Positions 8,218 to 16,174 of a stretch of 64,000 nucleotides of DNA are shown piece by piece. A program made the position numbers and the translations under genes. The stretch lies in contig DBPT01000001.1 in the NCBI GenBank assembly GCA_002304925.1, positions 1 through 64,000 of the forward strand, written 5' to 3'. The stretch is from Prolixibacteraceae bacterium UBA1413 (lineage in GTDB: Bacteria; Bacteroidota; Bacteroidia; Bacteroidales; Prolixibacteraceae). Numbering within the stretch: the stretch's first letter is position 1; each line of letters opens with the position of its first letter. The notes below the pieces were generated by a model. That model did not search any database, had not been told where the DNA came from, and saw only the letters and a list, made by a program, of their open reading frames with translations.

Positions 8218-9555
8218 ATGGATCGCAGGAAATTTATCAAAAACACCTCCCTGGGGGCTGCTGCTGTTTCCGTTGGAGCGGTTTCTTCGGGGATGACAGC
8301 AAGCAGTTATTCCAGGATTATCGGGGCTAATGACAGGATTTTTATAGCCATTGCCGGTTTGGGACGGCGGTTGGATGCCTTTCTGGAGCCTGTCTCCCTG
8401 AAGTCTTCGAATGTAGAGTTGCTTTACCTATGTGATGTGATGAAGAGCCAGCGAGAGAAAGCTGCTTCCCGGTTTGCCCCTTTGCTGGATTACAAGCCCA
8501 AAATGGAGAATGACATCCGGAAGGTTTTGGCAGATCAGCGCGTGGATGCCCTGATCAATGCCACCCCTGACCACTGGCATGCCCCGGGGACGTGGATGGC
8601 CCTGAAAGCAGGAAAGCATGTTTATGTGGAAAAACCCTGCAGCCACAATCCCCGTGAAGGTGAGTTGCTGGTGGCGTATCAGGAGAAGTATGGCAAACTG
8701 GTGCAAATGGGCAACCAGCAGCGGTCAGCTCCCGAGTCGATTGAGATTATCGGTGAAATACACCGGGGGATCATCGGTGATCCTTACAAGGCGGTGGCTT
8801 TTTATGCCAATACCAGGGGGGAAGTTCCGGTGGCCACTTCTGCACTGGTTCCGGAAGGGCTCGATTGGGAGCTATACCAGGGCCCGGCACCCCGAAAACC
8901 CTATATGCACAACACCTGGGATTATAACTGGCACTGGTATGGGTGGGATTACGGCACTGCGGAAACCGGCAACAACGCCAGCCATGAGCTGGATATCGGC
9001 CGTTGGGCGCTTCAGGTGGTCTACCCCGACAAGGTGGAGAACGAATCGGCAAAGCGTCATTTCCTGAATGATGGCTGGACGATGTACGATACCATGGATG
9101 CCACCATGTACTTTCCGGGAAACAAGATCATCAAATGGGACGGCAAATCGCGGAATGGCCATTTTACCTATGGTGCCGACCGGGGAACCATCATTTACGG
9201 AACCGAAGGGACTGTCTTTGTGAACCGGAGCGGATACAAGCTGTACAACCGGGGAGGCAGGCTGATCCGTGAACGCAAAAGCGGCGGGCAGGAAGCAGGG
9301 ACAGCCCTGGGAGGAGGCGGCGACATGTCAACCCTCCATGTGGTGAATTTCTTCGATGCCATCCGGGGCAAGGCGGAACTGCGTTCACCCATCCGCGAAG
9401 GCTCCATCAGCCAGATGCTTACCCACTATCCCAACATCGCGTCCCGCATTGGGAAGGGATTTGAGGTAGATTCAGCCACAGGGCGTATTTACGACAGAGA
9501 CGCGATGCGCCTCTGGAGCCGTGATTATGAGCCGGGCTGGGAACCCGATCTTTAG
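8218..9555 (+). CDS. Tat-exported Gfo/Idh/MocA family oxidoreductase
   Basis: NAD(P)-dependent dehydrogenase of the glucose-fructose oxidoreductase family, 445 residues. The N-terminus MDRRKFIKNTSLGAAA is a twin-arginine signal (RRKFIK), so the protein is exported folded, presumably with its cofactor bound. The Rossmann domain starts at IFIAIAGLGRRLDAF. VYVEKPCSHN is the family EKP motif. The C-terminal domain holds GNNASHELDIGRWAL with the active-site His. RBS-like AGGAAT lies just upstream of ATG 8218. It is followed after 23 bp by a second member of the family, so the two form an operon. Substrate is unknown; neighbouring genes suggest a sugar. Confidence 0.9.
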   Translation: MDRRKFIKNTSLGAAAVSVGAVSSGMTASSYSRIIGANDRIFIAIAGLGRRLDAFLEPVSLKSSNVELLYLCDVMKSQREKAASRFAPLLDYKPKMENDIRKVLADQRVDALINATPDHWHAPGTWMALKAGKHVYVEKPCSHNPREGELLVAYQEKYGKLVQMGNQQRSAPESIEIIGEIHRGIIGDPYKAVAFYANTRGEVPVATSALVPEGLDWELYQGPAPRKPYMHNTWDYNWHWYGWDYGTAETGNNASHELDIGRWALQVVYPDKVENESAKRHFLNDGWTMYDTMDATMYFPGNKIIKWDGKSRNGHFTYGADRGTIIYGTEGTVFVNRSGYKLYNRGGRLIRERKSGGQEAGTALGGGGDMSTLHVVNFFDAIRGKAELRSPIREGSISQMLTHYPNIASRIGKGFEVDSATGRIYDRDAMRLWSRDYEPGWEPDL

Positions 9556-9578
9556 GAGAAAATTTCAAAGGAGATATT

Positions 9579-10952
9579 ATGGAAGAATCACGCAGATCGT
9601 TTATCAGGAAAGCGGCGCTGGGATCGGCGGGCATCGCCCTGGGAAGCCGCGTCATCGGGGGGATTGCCCCGGGTTTCAGTTCCCGAAGTTACGGTAACAT
9701 CCTGGGAGCCAATGAGAAAATCAGGGTAGGTGTAGTCGGGTTTTCCGACCGGTTTCGCCACTCTTTGCTGCCCGGTTTTATGGACCACGCCGGGACCCTT
9801 AACTTTGAGATGGTGGCCCTGTCGGATATCTGGAACCGCCGCCGGGAAGAGGGAAAAGCTTTTATAAAGGAAAAATCAGGGTGGGAGGTTGCGCTGTGCC
9901 GGAACAATGAGGAGTTGTACGACCGCAAGGATGTCGACGCGGTCATCATCAGTACGGCCGATTTTCAGCATGCCCTTCACCTGGCGGAGGCTGCACGGGC
10001 AGGAAAAGATGCTTATGTAGAAAAGCCTTTCGCCGAAACCATGGATGATGCCAATGGTGCGCTCAGGGCTGTCAGGGAAGCGGGCATCGTTGTCCAGGTA
10101 GGATCGCAGCGACGCAGCGCTCCCAATTACAGCGCTGCCGATGCGTATATAAAATCAGGAAAATTCGGGGAGATCGTCATGGTGGAGATGAGTTGGAATG
10201 TGAACCAGCCCGGACGCTGGCGCCGTCCTGCCCTTTGTAATTCCATAAAGGAAAGCGATACCGACTGGAAACGGTACCAGATGAATCGGCCCAGCACCCC
10301 CTGGGATCCCCGGAAATATCTTGAATACCGGTTGTTTTGGCCTTATTCCTCAGGGATCCCCGGACAGTGGATGTGCCATCAGATTGATACCGTCCATTGG
10401 TTCACCGGACTCGCCTACCCCCGCAGTGTCGTGGCAAACGGCGGAATTTACCAGTGGAGAGACGGCCGTACAAATGCCGATACCCTGACGGCCGTTTTCG
10501 ACTACGGTTCGGTGAATGACCCATCCATAGGCTTCCAGGTGGTCTATTCCTCCCGCTTCAGCAACAGCGCCGGCGGAACCAAAGAACTCTATTTTTCCAA
10601 CGGCGGAATGCTGAACCTCGATACCAACATGGTTACCCCCGAAGGTGGACTCCGCGAAAGGGATGCTGCGGCCATGAACATGAAACCTAACCTGCTGACG
10701 GAATATGAATTGCCGAAGGTGTACGTCGAAACTGCCGCCAATACCAGCGGTGACAGTATGACATCCGCCCATATGTTCAACTGGATGGATTGCGTGCGTT
10801 CCCGGAAACAAACCAACGCCCCTGTGGAAGCCGGTTACAACCACTCGGTGGCTTGCATTATGGCCAATGCAGCCTTCCGGACAGGCGTCCCGGTGACTTT
10901 TGACCCGAATTCAAAGCAGGTAAAGGCAGGAAGGAAAGTATTCAAATACTAA
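9579..10952 (+). CDS. Second Tat-exported Gfo/Idh/MocA oxidoreductase
   Basis: Paralogue of the preceding gene, 457 residues, with its own twin-arginine signal (SRRSFIRKAALGSAGIALGS). The nucleotide-binding region is KIRVGVVGFSDRFRHSLL and the EKP motif is YVEKPFAETMDD. MCHQIDTVHWFTG corresponds to the active-site helix. A good AGGAGA ribosome-binding site precedes ATG 9579. The two proteins are clearly diverged, which fits different substrates or a hetero-oligomer more than a recent duplication. Its stop overlaps by 4 bp the end of the convergent cytidylate-kinase-like gene. Confidence 0.9.
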   Translation: MEESRRSFIRKAALGSAGIALGSRVIGGIAPGFSSRSYGNILGANEKIRVGVVGFSDRFRHSLLPGFMDHAGTLNFEMVALSDIWNRRREEGKAFIKEKSGWEVALCRNNEELYDRKDVDAVIISTADFQHALHLAEAARAGKDAYVEKPFAETMDDANGALRAVREAGIVVQVGSQRRSAPNYSAADAYIKSGKFGEIVMVEMSWNVNQPGRWRRPALCNSIKESDTDWKRYQMNRPSTPWDPRKYLEYRLFWPYSSGIPGQWMCHQIDTVHWFTGLAYPRSVVANGGIYQWRDGRTNADTLTAVFDYGSVNDPSIGFQVVYSSRFSNSAGGTKELYFSNGGMLNLDTNMVTPEGGLRERDAAAMNMKPNLLTEYELPKVYVETAANTSGDSMTSAHMFNWMDCVRSRKQTNAPVEAGYNHSVACIMANAAFRTGVPVTFDPNSKQVKAGRKVFKY

Positions 10953-11671
10953 TAGAACTCATCTCCGAAGTAGATGATCTTTTTGCTTTTCAAAACATTG
11001 ACCATCACTTCCACGATCTGATCGTCGGAAAGGCTGGCATAATTGAAAACGATGTCAAAATCGGAATTTTCATAGATCCTGCCGATAACTGATCTGGTGA
11101 ATCTGCACCTCTTTTCGTCAGAGCGCAGCACATATTCTTCGGCTTCCTTGTGACTCATGTTTTTCATTTGCGCAACGCGGTTGATCCTCCATTCCAGGGG
11201 AGCTTCCAGCCGCACGCTGAGTTTGTTGGGAAGATCGGCCAGCAGGTTTGTCGCACCCCTTCCGAGAATGATGTAACGGCCCTGAATGGCCAGTTTCAGG
11301 ATAACATCCTTCAAAATGATCAGCGAGTTCTCATCCACCTCCCCTTCAAACTGCTCCTTTGCAAAGGCCTTTGAAATCATCTGGATCCGTTCTGCCATCT
11401 CCGGATTGTCATAATTCCTGGCAGCCAGCTCTTCTTGAACTTCCCCGATGGTTTGCCTGAAAGTATCCTTGTCGGCCCAAAGCCATTCCCTTTCAGTCTT
11501 CGTATCCGACATATAGCTGTATCCGGTCAGGATCTTTGACAACTTGATGGCAATTCTCCTGGCCGAACACCCCGTCTGCCGGGATATCGTGACCACGGGA
11601 CCTGCAAAATCACCCGTCTCCAGATCTGTGGATTTTACATATTTCAGGTAATTCCTCAAAAACTCTTTCAT
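10949..11671 (-). CDS. Cytidylate kinase-like family protein
   Basis: A 240-residue P-loop NTPase of the Cytidylate_kin2 type. The phosphate-binding region is VVTISRQTGCSARRIAIKLS near residue 28, in place of the GPxGSGKS of true Cmk. The lid and base contacts are in YIILGRGATNLLADLPNKLSVRLEAP. These proteins are common in Bacteroidota as paralogues of cytidylate kinase. Phosphorylation of CMP is therefore possible but not shown. The 214-bp upstream gap to the next minus-strand gene shows no clear promoter. Confidence 0.8.
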   Translation of the reverse strand: MKEFLRNYLKYVKSTDLETGDFAGPVVTISRQTGCSARRIAIKLSKILTGYSYMSDTKTEREWLWADKDTFRQTIGEVQEELAARNYDNPEMAERIQMISKAFAKEQFEGEVDENSLIILKDVILKLAIQGRYIILGRGATNLLADLPNKLSVRLEAPLEWRINRVAQMKNMSHKEAEEYVLRSDEKRCRFTRSVIGRIYENSDFDIVFNYASLSDDQIVEVMVNVLKSKKIIYFGDEFY

Positions 11672-11885
11672 AAAAGCCTGTCAATTTTGATTTTCAAACA
11701 ACTTACGAAAATACTACCAAAAGTCGGGTTTTATATCGTCATTCCATAGAATAATGGCTTGTCAGCTCATGTTATAAAACAACCTTTTTGATCTGACAAC
11801 CGGTTTTTGATGTTTTGCGCCGTTATTTGGAAAGCTGGTTATCCGGAAATCCTGATTTTTAAAAACGCATGACAGTGTCTGCGGT

Positions 11886-12659
11886 TCAGGAGGTGAGTTC
11901 CCGGTATAATTCCTTCAGCTGCTTGTCATAAATGGTTTCGATCTCTTTTTCATACTCCCCGATAGGACGGAAAGGGATCAGGTTCATAACCTCATCGGGG
12001 GGCATCGTGGAGTTGAAAATGGTCTCAAGAGCGCCGTACATGCACTGGAGTACCGCCTCTTTGGATTCGTTGCTCTCCAGTCCGAATTCCACACCCAGAT
12101 CGACCAGTTTTTTCCACTGGAACCAGAAATAGGTGGGAGCCATGGCGGAAATCACGGCATAGGCCTCCAGTTTCTTCTCTTCCACTTCCAGGGTCGTTCC
12201 CAGAAAATCGAGCATTTGGAAAACGACCTCTTTTTCGTCGGAAGGGAATCCCGGGGCAAACCAGATAGGATTGTAGCCTTCGTTAATGACAGAGGGGGCG
12301 ATCGGGATCAGGCGCACAAGTTTGGTCAGCTGGGGCAGTATTGATAATATCCTTTCACTGTTGATTTTTGGAGCCAGGGAAGCAAATACCGTTTTGGATG
12401 TCACTACCGGAGAAATCTTTTTCAGGGTTTCCTCGATCATCGGCGGATGGAGTGCCAGGATAACAATATGCTGGGATGCCACCTTCTCAAGCGACCTGAG
12501 ATGAATATCCGGAAATCTCTTTTTCAAGAGTTTTGCCGTTTCCTTGTCCGTGTCATATACCGATGCCTGTAAAAGATTGATTTTTTTGTTGGCAAATGCT
12601 TGCAGAAGAATTCTGGTAACCCTGCCGCCTCCGATAAATCCAATGGTTGGTGTTTTCAT
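11886..12659 (-). CDS. ProC-like NAD(P)-dependent dehydrogenase
   Basis: A 257-residue protein with an N-terminal Rossmann fold (TIGFIGGGRVTRILLQAF). The layout matches pyrroline-5-carboxylate reductases and F420-type NADP oxidoreductases, including RLIPIAPSVINEGYNPIW where ProC has its RxMPN segment. The C-terminal helical dimerisation domain (MAPTYFWFQWKKLVDLG, then GALETIFNSTMPPDEVMN) differs from classical ProC, which has the SGP.Y motif for proline binding. It is therefore probably a ProC-superfamily member with another or unknown substrate. Confidence 0.7.
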   Translation of the reverse strand: MKTPTIGFIGGGRVTRILLQAFANKKINLLQASVYDTDKETAKLLKKRFPDIHLRSLEKVASQHIVILALHPPMIEETLKKISPVVTSKTVFASLAPKINSERILSILPQLTKLVRLIPIAPSVINEGYNPIWFAPGFPSDEKEVVFQMLDFLGTTLEVEEKKLEAYAVISAMAPTYFWFQWKKLVDLGVEFGLESNESKEAVLQCMYGALETIFNSTMPPDEVMNLIPFRPIGEYEKEIETIYDKQLKELYRELTS

Positions 12660-12788
12660 AATCCGTTTTTTGGTTATTTGGTTTAAACGTTATTGATGGT
12701 GTATATGTCGCATACCTTCCCGTGGTATATGCTTTGTTGTCCGGGAAATTGAAAGTCGGTCTCTGTGAAGGCTTGATTCATGGTTTTA

Positions 12789-13763
12789 CTATTTTACATC
12801 AATCCTTTCTGCTTTTTTTTCTTCTGTCCAGACATCGTAGGCTTCAACAATGTCTCTGACCAGTTTGTGCCTGACGATATCTTTTTTGTCAAACCAAACG
12901 GTAGAAATCCCTTCGATGTTTCTGAGGATTTTCAACGCCTGCACCAGGCCCGACTGGTTTTTGTCGGGAAGGTCTATCTGGGTGATGTCCCCGGTTACGA
13001 TAAACCTGGTATTCAACCCCATGCGTGTAAGGAACATTTTTAACTGGTTGATGGTGGTGTTCTGTGCCTCGTCAAGAATGACGAAGGCGTTGTTGAGGGT
13101 ACGTCCCCGCATAAAGGCCAGCGGTGCAATCTGGATGGTCCCCTCCTTCATAAACTCCTCCAGTTTTTTTGCCGGGATCATATCCAGAAGGGCGTCATAT
13201 AACGGCTGAAGGTAAGGGTCGATCTTTTCCTTCAGGTCACCGGGAAGAAATCCCAGTCTTTCCCCCGCTTCAACTGCGGGCCGGCTGAGGATAATCCGTT
13301 TAATCTCCCTGTTCTTCAACGCCCTGACCGCCAGCGCAATGGCGGTGTAGGTTTTGCCCGTCCCGGCAGGACCGATGGCAAAAACAAGATCATTCTCCTT
13401 AGACGTATCCACAAGAACCCGCTGGTTGGGGGTGCGTGCCCGTACCGGCTTCCCGGAGATGCTGTATACCAGAATATCAGGCTCTTCGCCGCTGCCACCG
13501 TTCCCTCCTTCATATTCGTTCAGCAGAATCTGACCAATAATCTCCTCAGTGAGAATGTTGAATTGGTAATAATGATCCAGCAGATAACTGAGTTTCTTTT
13601 CGAAAATGCTTAATTCCTTTTCTTCACCCTGCAGAAACAGGGAATTTCCACGGGCTGTAATCCTGATCTTGGGAAAATGGTTCTTGATCAGATTGATCTT
13701 AAAATTGTTGATCCCATAAAACTCCAGGGGATCAATTCCTTCCAGAATGATTTGTTTTTCCAA
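12789..13763 (-). CDS. phoH: PhoH-like ATPase
   Basis: Cytoplasmic P-loop ATPase of the PhoH family, 324 residues, with RNA-linked roles in many bacteria. An N-terminal KH-like region (ILEGIDPLEFYGINNFKINLI) precedes the ATPase. Walker A is FAIGPAGTGKTYTAIALAV and Walker B FVILDEAQNTTINQLKMFLTR. Further family blocks are RPAVEAGERLGFLPGDL and FIVTGDITQIDLP. The start ATG 13763 is supported by a perfect minus-strand -7 element 20 bp upstream. Length and motifs are normal. Confidence 0.93.
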   Translation of the reverse strand: MEKQIILEGIDPLEFYGINNFKINLIKNHFPKIRITARGNSLFLQGEEKELSIFEKKLSYLLDHYYQFNILTEEIIGQILLNEYEGGNGGSGEEPDILVYSISGKPVRARTPNQRVLVDTSKENDLVFAIGPAGTGKTYTAIALAVRALKNREIKRIILSRPAVEAGERLGFLPGDLKEKIDPYLQPLYDALLDMIPAKKLEEFMKEGTIQIAPLAFMRGRTLNNAFVILDEAQNTTINQLKMFLTRMGLNTRFIVTGDITQIDLPDKNQSGLVQALKILRNIEGISTVWFDKKDIVRHKLVRDIVEAYDVWTEEKKAERIDVK

Positions 13764-13783
13764 AAGCTATTTATTTATCTCCC

Positions 13784-13791
13784 CAAAAATA
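13784..13791 (-). promoter_or_regulatory. -7 element (TATTTTTG) of phoH
   Basis: Perfect TAnnTTTG on the minus strand, 20 bp before the phoH ATG. The 258-bp divergent gap to mazG shows no equally good plus-strand match. Confidence 0.55.
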
Positions 13792-14021
13792 CTTAAAAAT
13801 TAGCTTATGCTTGCTGCCTTGGACGCACGATTCAACAATAATTAATTGTCTGATTTTGAGTGGTATGGTCCGATTTCTCCCATGTCGAGTGAGAAAAAGG
13901 GCGTTTCCGTGAAGGGATAAGGCTGCAAAATGATAATTTCGCTGGCTGATGACAGGGGAACGGCCGGTCATTTTTTTTCGTGCCTGGGATGTCAGGTAAT
14001 GGTTTACGGAGTGAATTGAAA

Positions 14022-14831
14022 ATGAAAAGATTGACAACATCAGGAAAATCTTCTGACTCGGAGAAAGCGCTTGCCGAATTCCGGAAGCTTCTGGAAATCA
14101 TGGATGAGTTGCGGGAGAAATGCCCGTGGGACAGGGATCAGACCCTGGAATCACTGCGTAAACTGACCATTGAGGAAACCTATGAATTGGGGGATGCCAT
14201 CCTTCGGAATGACCTTATAGAGATAAAAAAAGAACTGGGGGACCTGATGCTTCATATTGTTTTTTACGCTCGGATCGGTGCTGAAAAAGGCGTTTTTGAC
14301 ATGGCAGGGGTACTGGAAAGTATCAACCAGAAATTGATATACCGTCATCCGCATGTTTTTGGCGATGTGGAAGTAGCCGACGCCCGGGAAGTTCTGGAAA
14401 ACTGGGAAACGCTGAAACTGAAGGAAAAGGGGAGAAATCACAGGGTCCTCGAAGGGGTCCCCACATCCATGCCCGCTCTGGTGAAAGCCAACCGTATCCA
14501 GGAAAAGGCGAGTGGCGTGGGTTTTGACTGGGAACGAAAAGAACAGGTTTGGGAAAAAGTCATGGAGGAGATATCAGAGCTTGCCCGTGAAATCCAGGAC
14601 ATCAATCCCGACCGGATGGAAGCGGAGTTCGGAGATCTTTTTTTCGCCCTGGTGAATGCGTCACGCCTTTACGGGATTGATCCCGAAGCTGCTCTGGAGC
14701 GCACCAACATTGAGTTTATCCGGCGTTTTAATTTTCTCGAAAGTCACACCTTGCTTAAAGGCCGTGACCTGAAGGGGATGACCCTCGGCGAGATGGATGA
14801 GATCTGGGAAGAAGCCAAAAAAAAGGAATGA
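14022..14831 (+). CDS. mazG: Nucleoside triphosphate pyrophosphohydrolase MazG
   Basis: Hydrolyses (d)NTPs to NMP and PPi, cleaning nucleotide pools. About 269 residues with two tandem MazG domains, like the E. coli enzyme. The first has KCPWDRDQTLESLRKLTIEE and the metal-binding EETYELGDAI...KKELGDLMLH pattern. The second has EKVMEEISELAREI and EAEFGDLFFALVNASR. ATG 14022 is preferred to GTG 13980 because it gives the normal N-terminus. The stop overlaps the ATG of the next gene (ATGA), so the two are translationally coupled. Confidence 0.94.
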   Translation: MKRLTTSGKSSDSEKALAEFRKLLEIMDELREKCPWDRDQTLESLRKLTIEETYELGDAILRNDLIEIKKELGDLMLHIVFYARIGAEKGVFDMAGVLESINQKLIYRHPHVFGDVEVADAREVLENWETLKLKEKGRNHRVLEGVPTSMPALVKANRIQEKASGVGFDWERKEQVWEKVMEEISELAREIQDINPDRMEAEFGDLFFALVNASRLYGIDPEAALERTNIEFIRRFNFLESHTLLKGRDLKGMTLGEMDEIWEEAKKKE

Positions 14832-15619
14832 ATGCCAGATACCTGCTGATATTTTTGCTGGGGACTGTCCTGCACGGCAACGCACAGGTGGATTCAGTCA
14901 GGCTGAACAGCTGCTGTCTCCATCACTGTTTCAGGGACACCCGTGACCTGGTGACCGCTCCGGCACGCTGGACAGGGGAGGATTGGCTGAAGGCTGCGGT
15001 ATTCACAGGTGCCACCATCCTGGTGACCACGGTGGATGAGCCGGTGCGGCATTTCTTTCAGGCGCACAGGACCCCTTTTTCCAATCAGTTGTCCCGGTAC
15101 GGTTTTGAACCGATGGGGAACTGGTATGCGGTAGCTGCCATCGGAAGTTTTATCGGCATCGGGGAAATTTCAGGCCGGCCGAGGAGCCGTTCCACCGGTT
15201 ATCTGGCTGCGGAAAGCTTTCTGATCAGCGGCTTGCTGGTCAGGGTTCCCAAACTCCTGGCAGGCAGGCAGCGCCCCGATGCGTGGCCACCTCCCACTCC
15301 TTACAGCTTCAAAGGGCCTTTCCGGGGCTCCAGTTTTCCATCAGGCCATACTGCCGCTGCTTTTTCCGTGGCTTCCGTGATTTCCTGGCAATACAAGGAT
15401 AAGAAATGGGTGCCCATGCTGGCTTATTCCCTTGCGGGACTTGCCGGAATATCCCGCATCCACGATAACCGGCACTGGGCAAGCGATGTGCTGGCAGGAG
15501 CCGTGGTGGGAACAATCACCGGAACATTCATCTGCAAGCACCATCAACGGAAAAAAATAACCCTTCTTCCCGTGATTTCGGAAGATACCTGGGGTATCCG
15601 CCTGTTGCTCACCCGGTAA
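14828..15619 (+). CDS. PAP2-family phosphatase, exported
   Basis: A 263-residue phosphatidic-acid-phosphatase type 2 protein with an N-terminal signal peptide (MNARYLLIFLLGTVLHGNAQ). The three catalytic motifs are present: KLLAGRQRPDAW, SSFPSGHTAAAFS and SRIHDNRHWASDVLAG. The SGH and RHW histidines are the nucleophile and acid of the family. Likely substrates are undecaprenyl pyrophosphate or lipid phosphates in the periplasm, but which one cannot be said. It overlaps mazG by 4 bp. Confidence 0.9.
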   Translation: MNARYLLIFLLGTVLHGNAQVDSVRLNSCCLHHCFRDTRDLVTAPARWTGEDWLKAAVFTGATILVTTVDEPVRHFFQAHRTPFSNQLSRYGFEPMGNWYAVAAIGSFIGIGEISGRPRSRSTGYLAAESFLISGLLVRVPKLLAGRQRPDAWPPPTPYSFKGPFRGSSFPSGHTAAAFSVASVISWQYKDKKWVPMLAYSLAGLAGISRIHDNRHWASDVLAGAVVGTITGTFICKHHQRKKITLLPVISEDTWGIRLLLTR

Positions 15620-15686
15620 CCAGGCACCTGTCGAAAACTGCCTGCTGCGAACCTTCAGAACTCGTGCTCCACCTACAGGGTCAGAG

Positions 15687-16055
15687 TCACTTCTCCTTGT
15701 TCATCTCTTTGTATATGAGCAGTACCTTCTTCCCGTCAATGGGTGAATAGCCCTGATCATAACAAAAATAATAAACCCGTCCATACCTGGTGGTGATCAG
15801 GTTGGTAAAGTAATTGAAATCAAACTCCTTCTTCAGAAGTTCATCCCGTTTTACCGTTGTCCTTCCTTTGGTATTCAGGACGGAAAGCAACGACTGGTTC
15901 CTTTTGAGTATCCGGTTAATGCGGCGGATGTGGTTGTTGGTTTCACCGGATAACCTGTTGTTGAAGGTATTCCTGCATTGGTCGTTGCAATATTTCTGAT
16001 CGGAACGACCATGCAAAACCTCCCCGCATTCCAAACATTTACGGATGGTTTCCAT
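15687..16055 (-). CDS. Small zinc-ribbon protein of unknown function
   Basis: About 122 residues. The N-terminus METIRKCLECGEVLHGRSDQ, followed by KYCNDQCRNTFNNR, forms a four-cysteine zinc ribbon (CxxC...CxxxC) of the kind found in small nucleic-acid-associated proteins. The rest is basic and predicted mostly helical or beta (YGRVYYFCYDQGYSPIDGKK). Such proteins are common and uncharacterised in Bacteroidota. ATG 16055 is chosen because the zinc ribbon starts right there. The frame opens further upstream at 16097, but a 16-bp dyad at 16090-16105 overlaps that stretch and looks like control DNA. Confidence 0.7.
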   Translation of the reverse strand: METIRKCLECGEVLHGRSDQKYCNDQCRNTFNNRLSGETNNHIRRINRILKRNQSLLSVLNTKGRTTVKRDELLKKEFDFNYFTNLITTRYGRVYYFCYDQGYSPIDGKKVLLIYKEMNKEK

Positions 16056-16089
16056 TTTGGTTTGTATATCTGGTAAACAAAAGCGTCTT

Positions 16090-16105
16090 ATGGACAAATG
16101 TCCAT
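16090..16105. promoter_or_regulatory. Perfect dyad, possible operator
   Basis: ATGGACA-AA-TGTCCAT has 7-bp arms around a 2-bp centre. It sits 35 bp upstream of the zinc-ribbon gene start. On the minus strand its centre reads GACATTTG, one mismatch from a -7 element. The overlap of dyad and promoter is typical of repressor sites, but this is inference. Confidence 0.35.
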
Positions 16106-16174
16106 GTGCTCAATTTACGATATATTTTTTATATTATTACTACGAAAACCGGATTGGTTTCAAGTTTTTTAAAA

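Noticed and set aside
8090..8296. 68-codon plus-strand frame before the first Tat oxidoreductase
   Set aside because: It overlaps the Tat signal of the real gene in another frame and its sequence has no domain; the promoter-to-start leader covers it.
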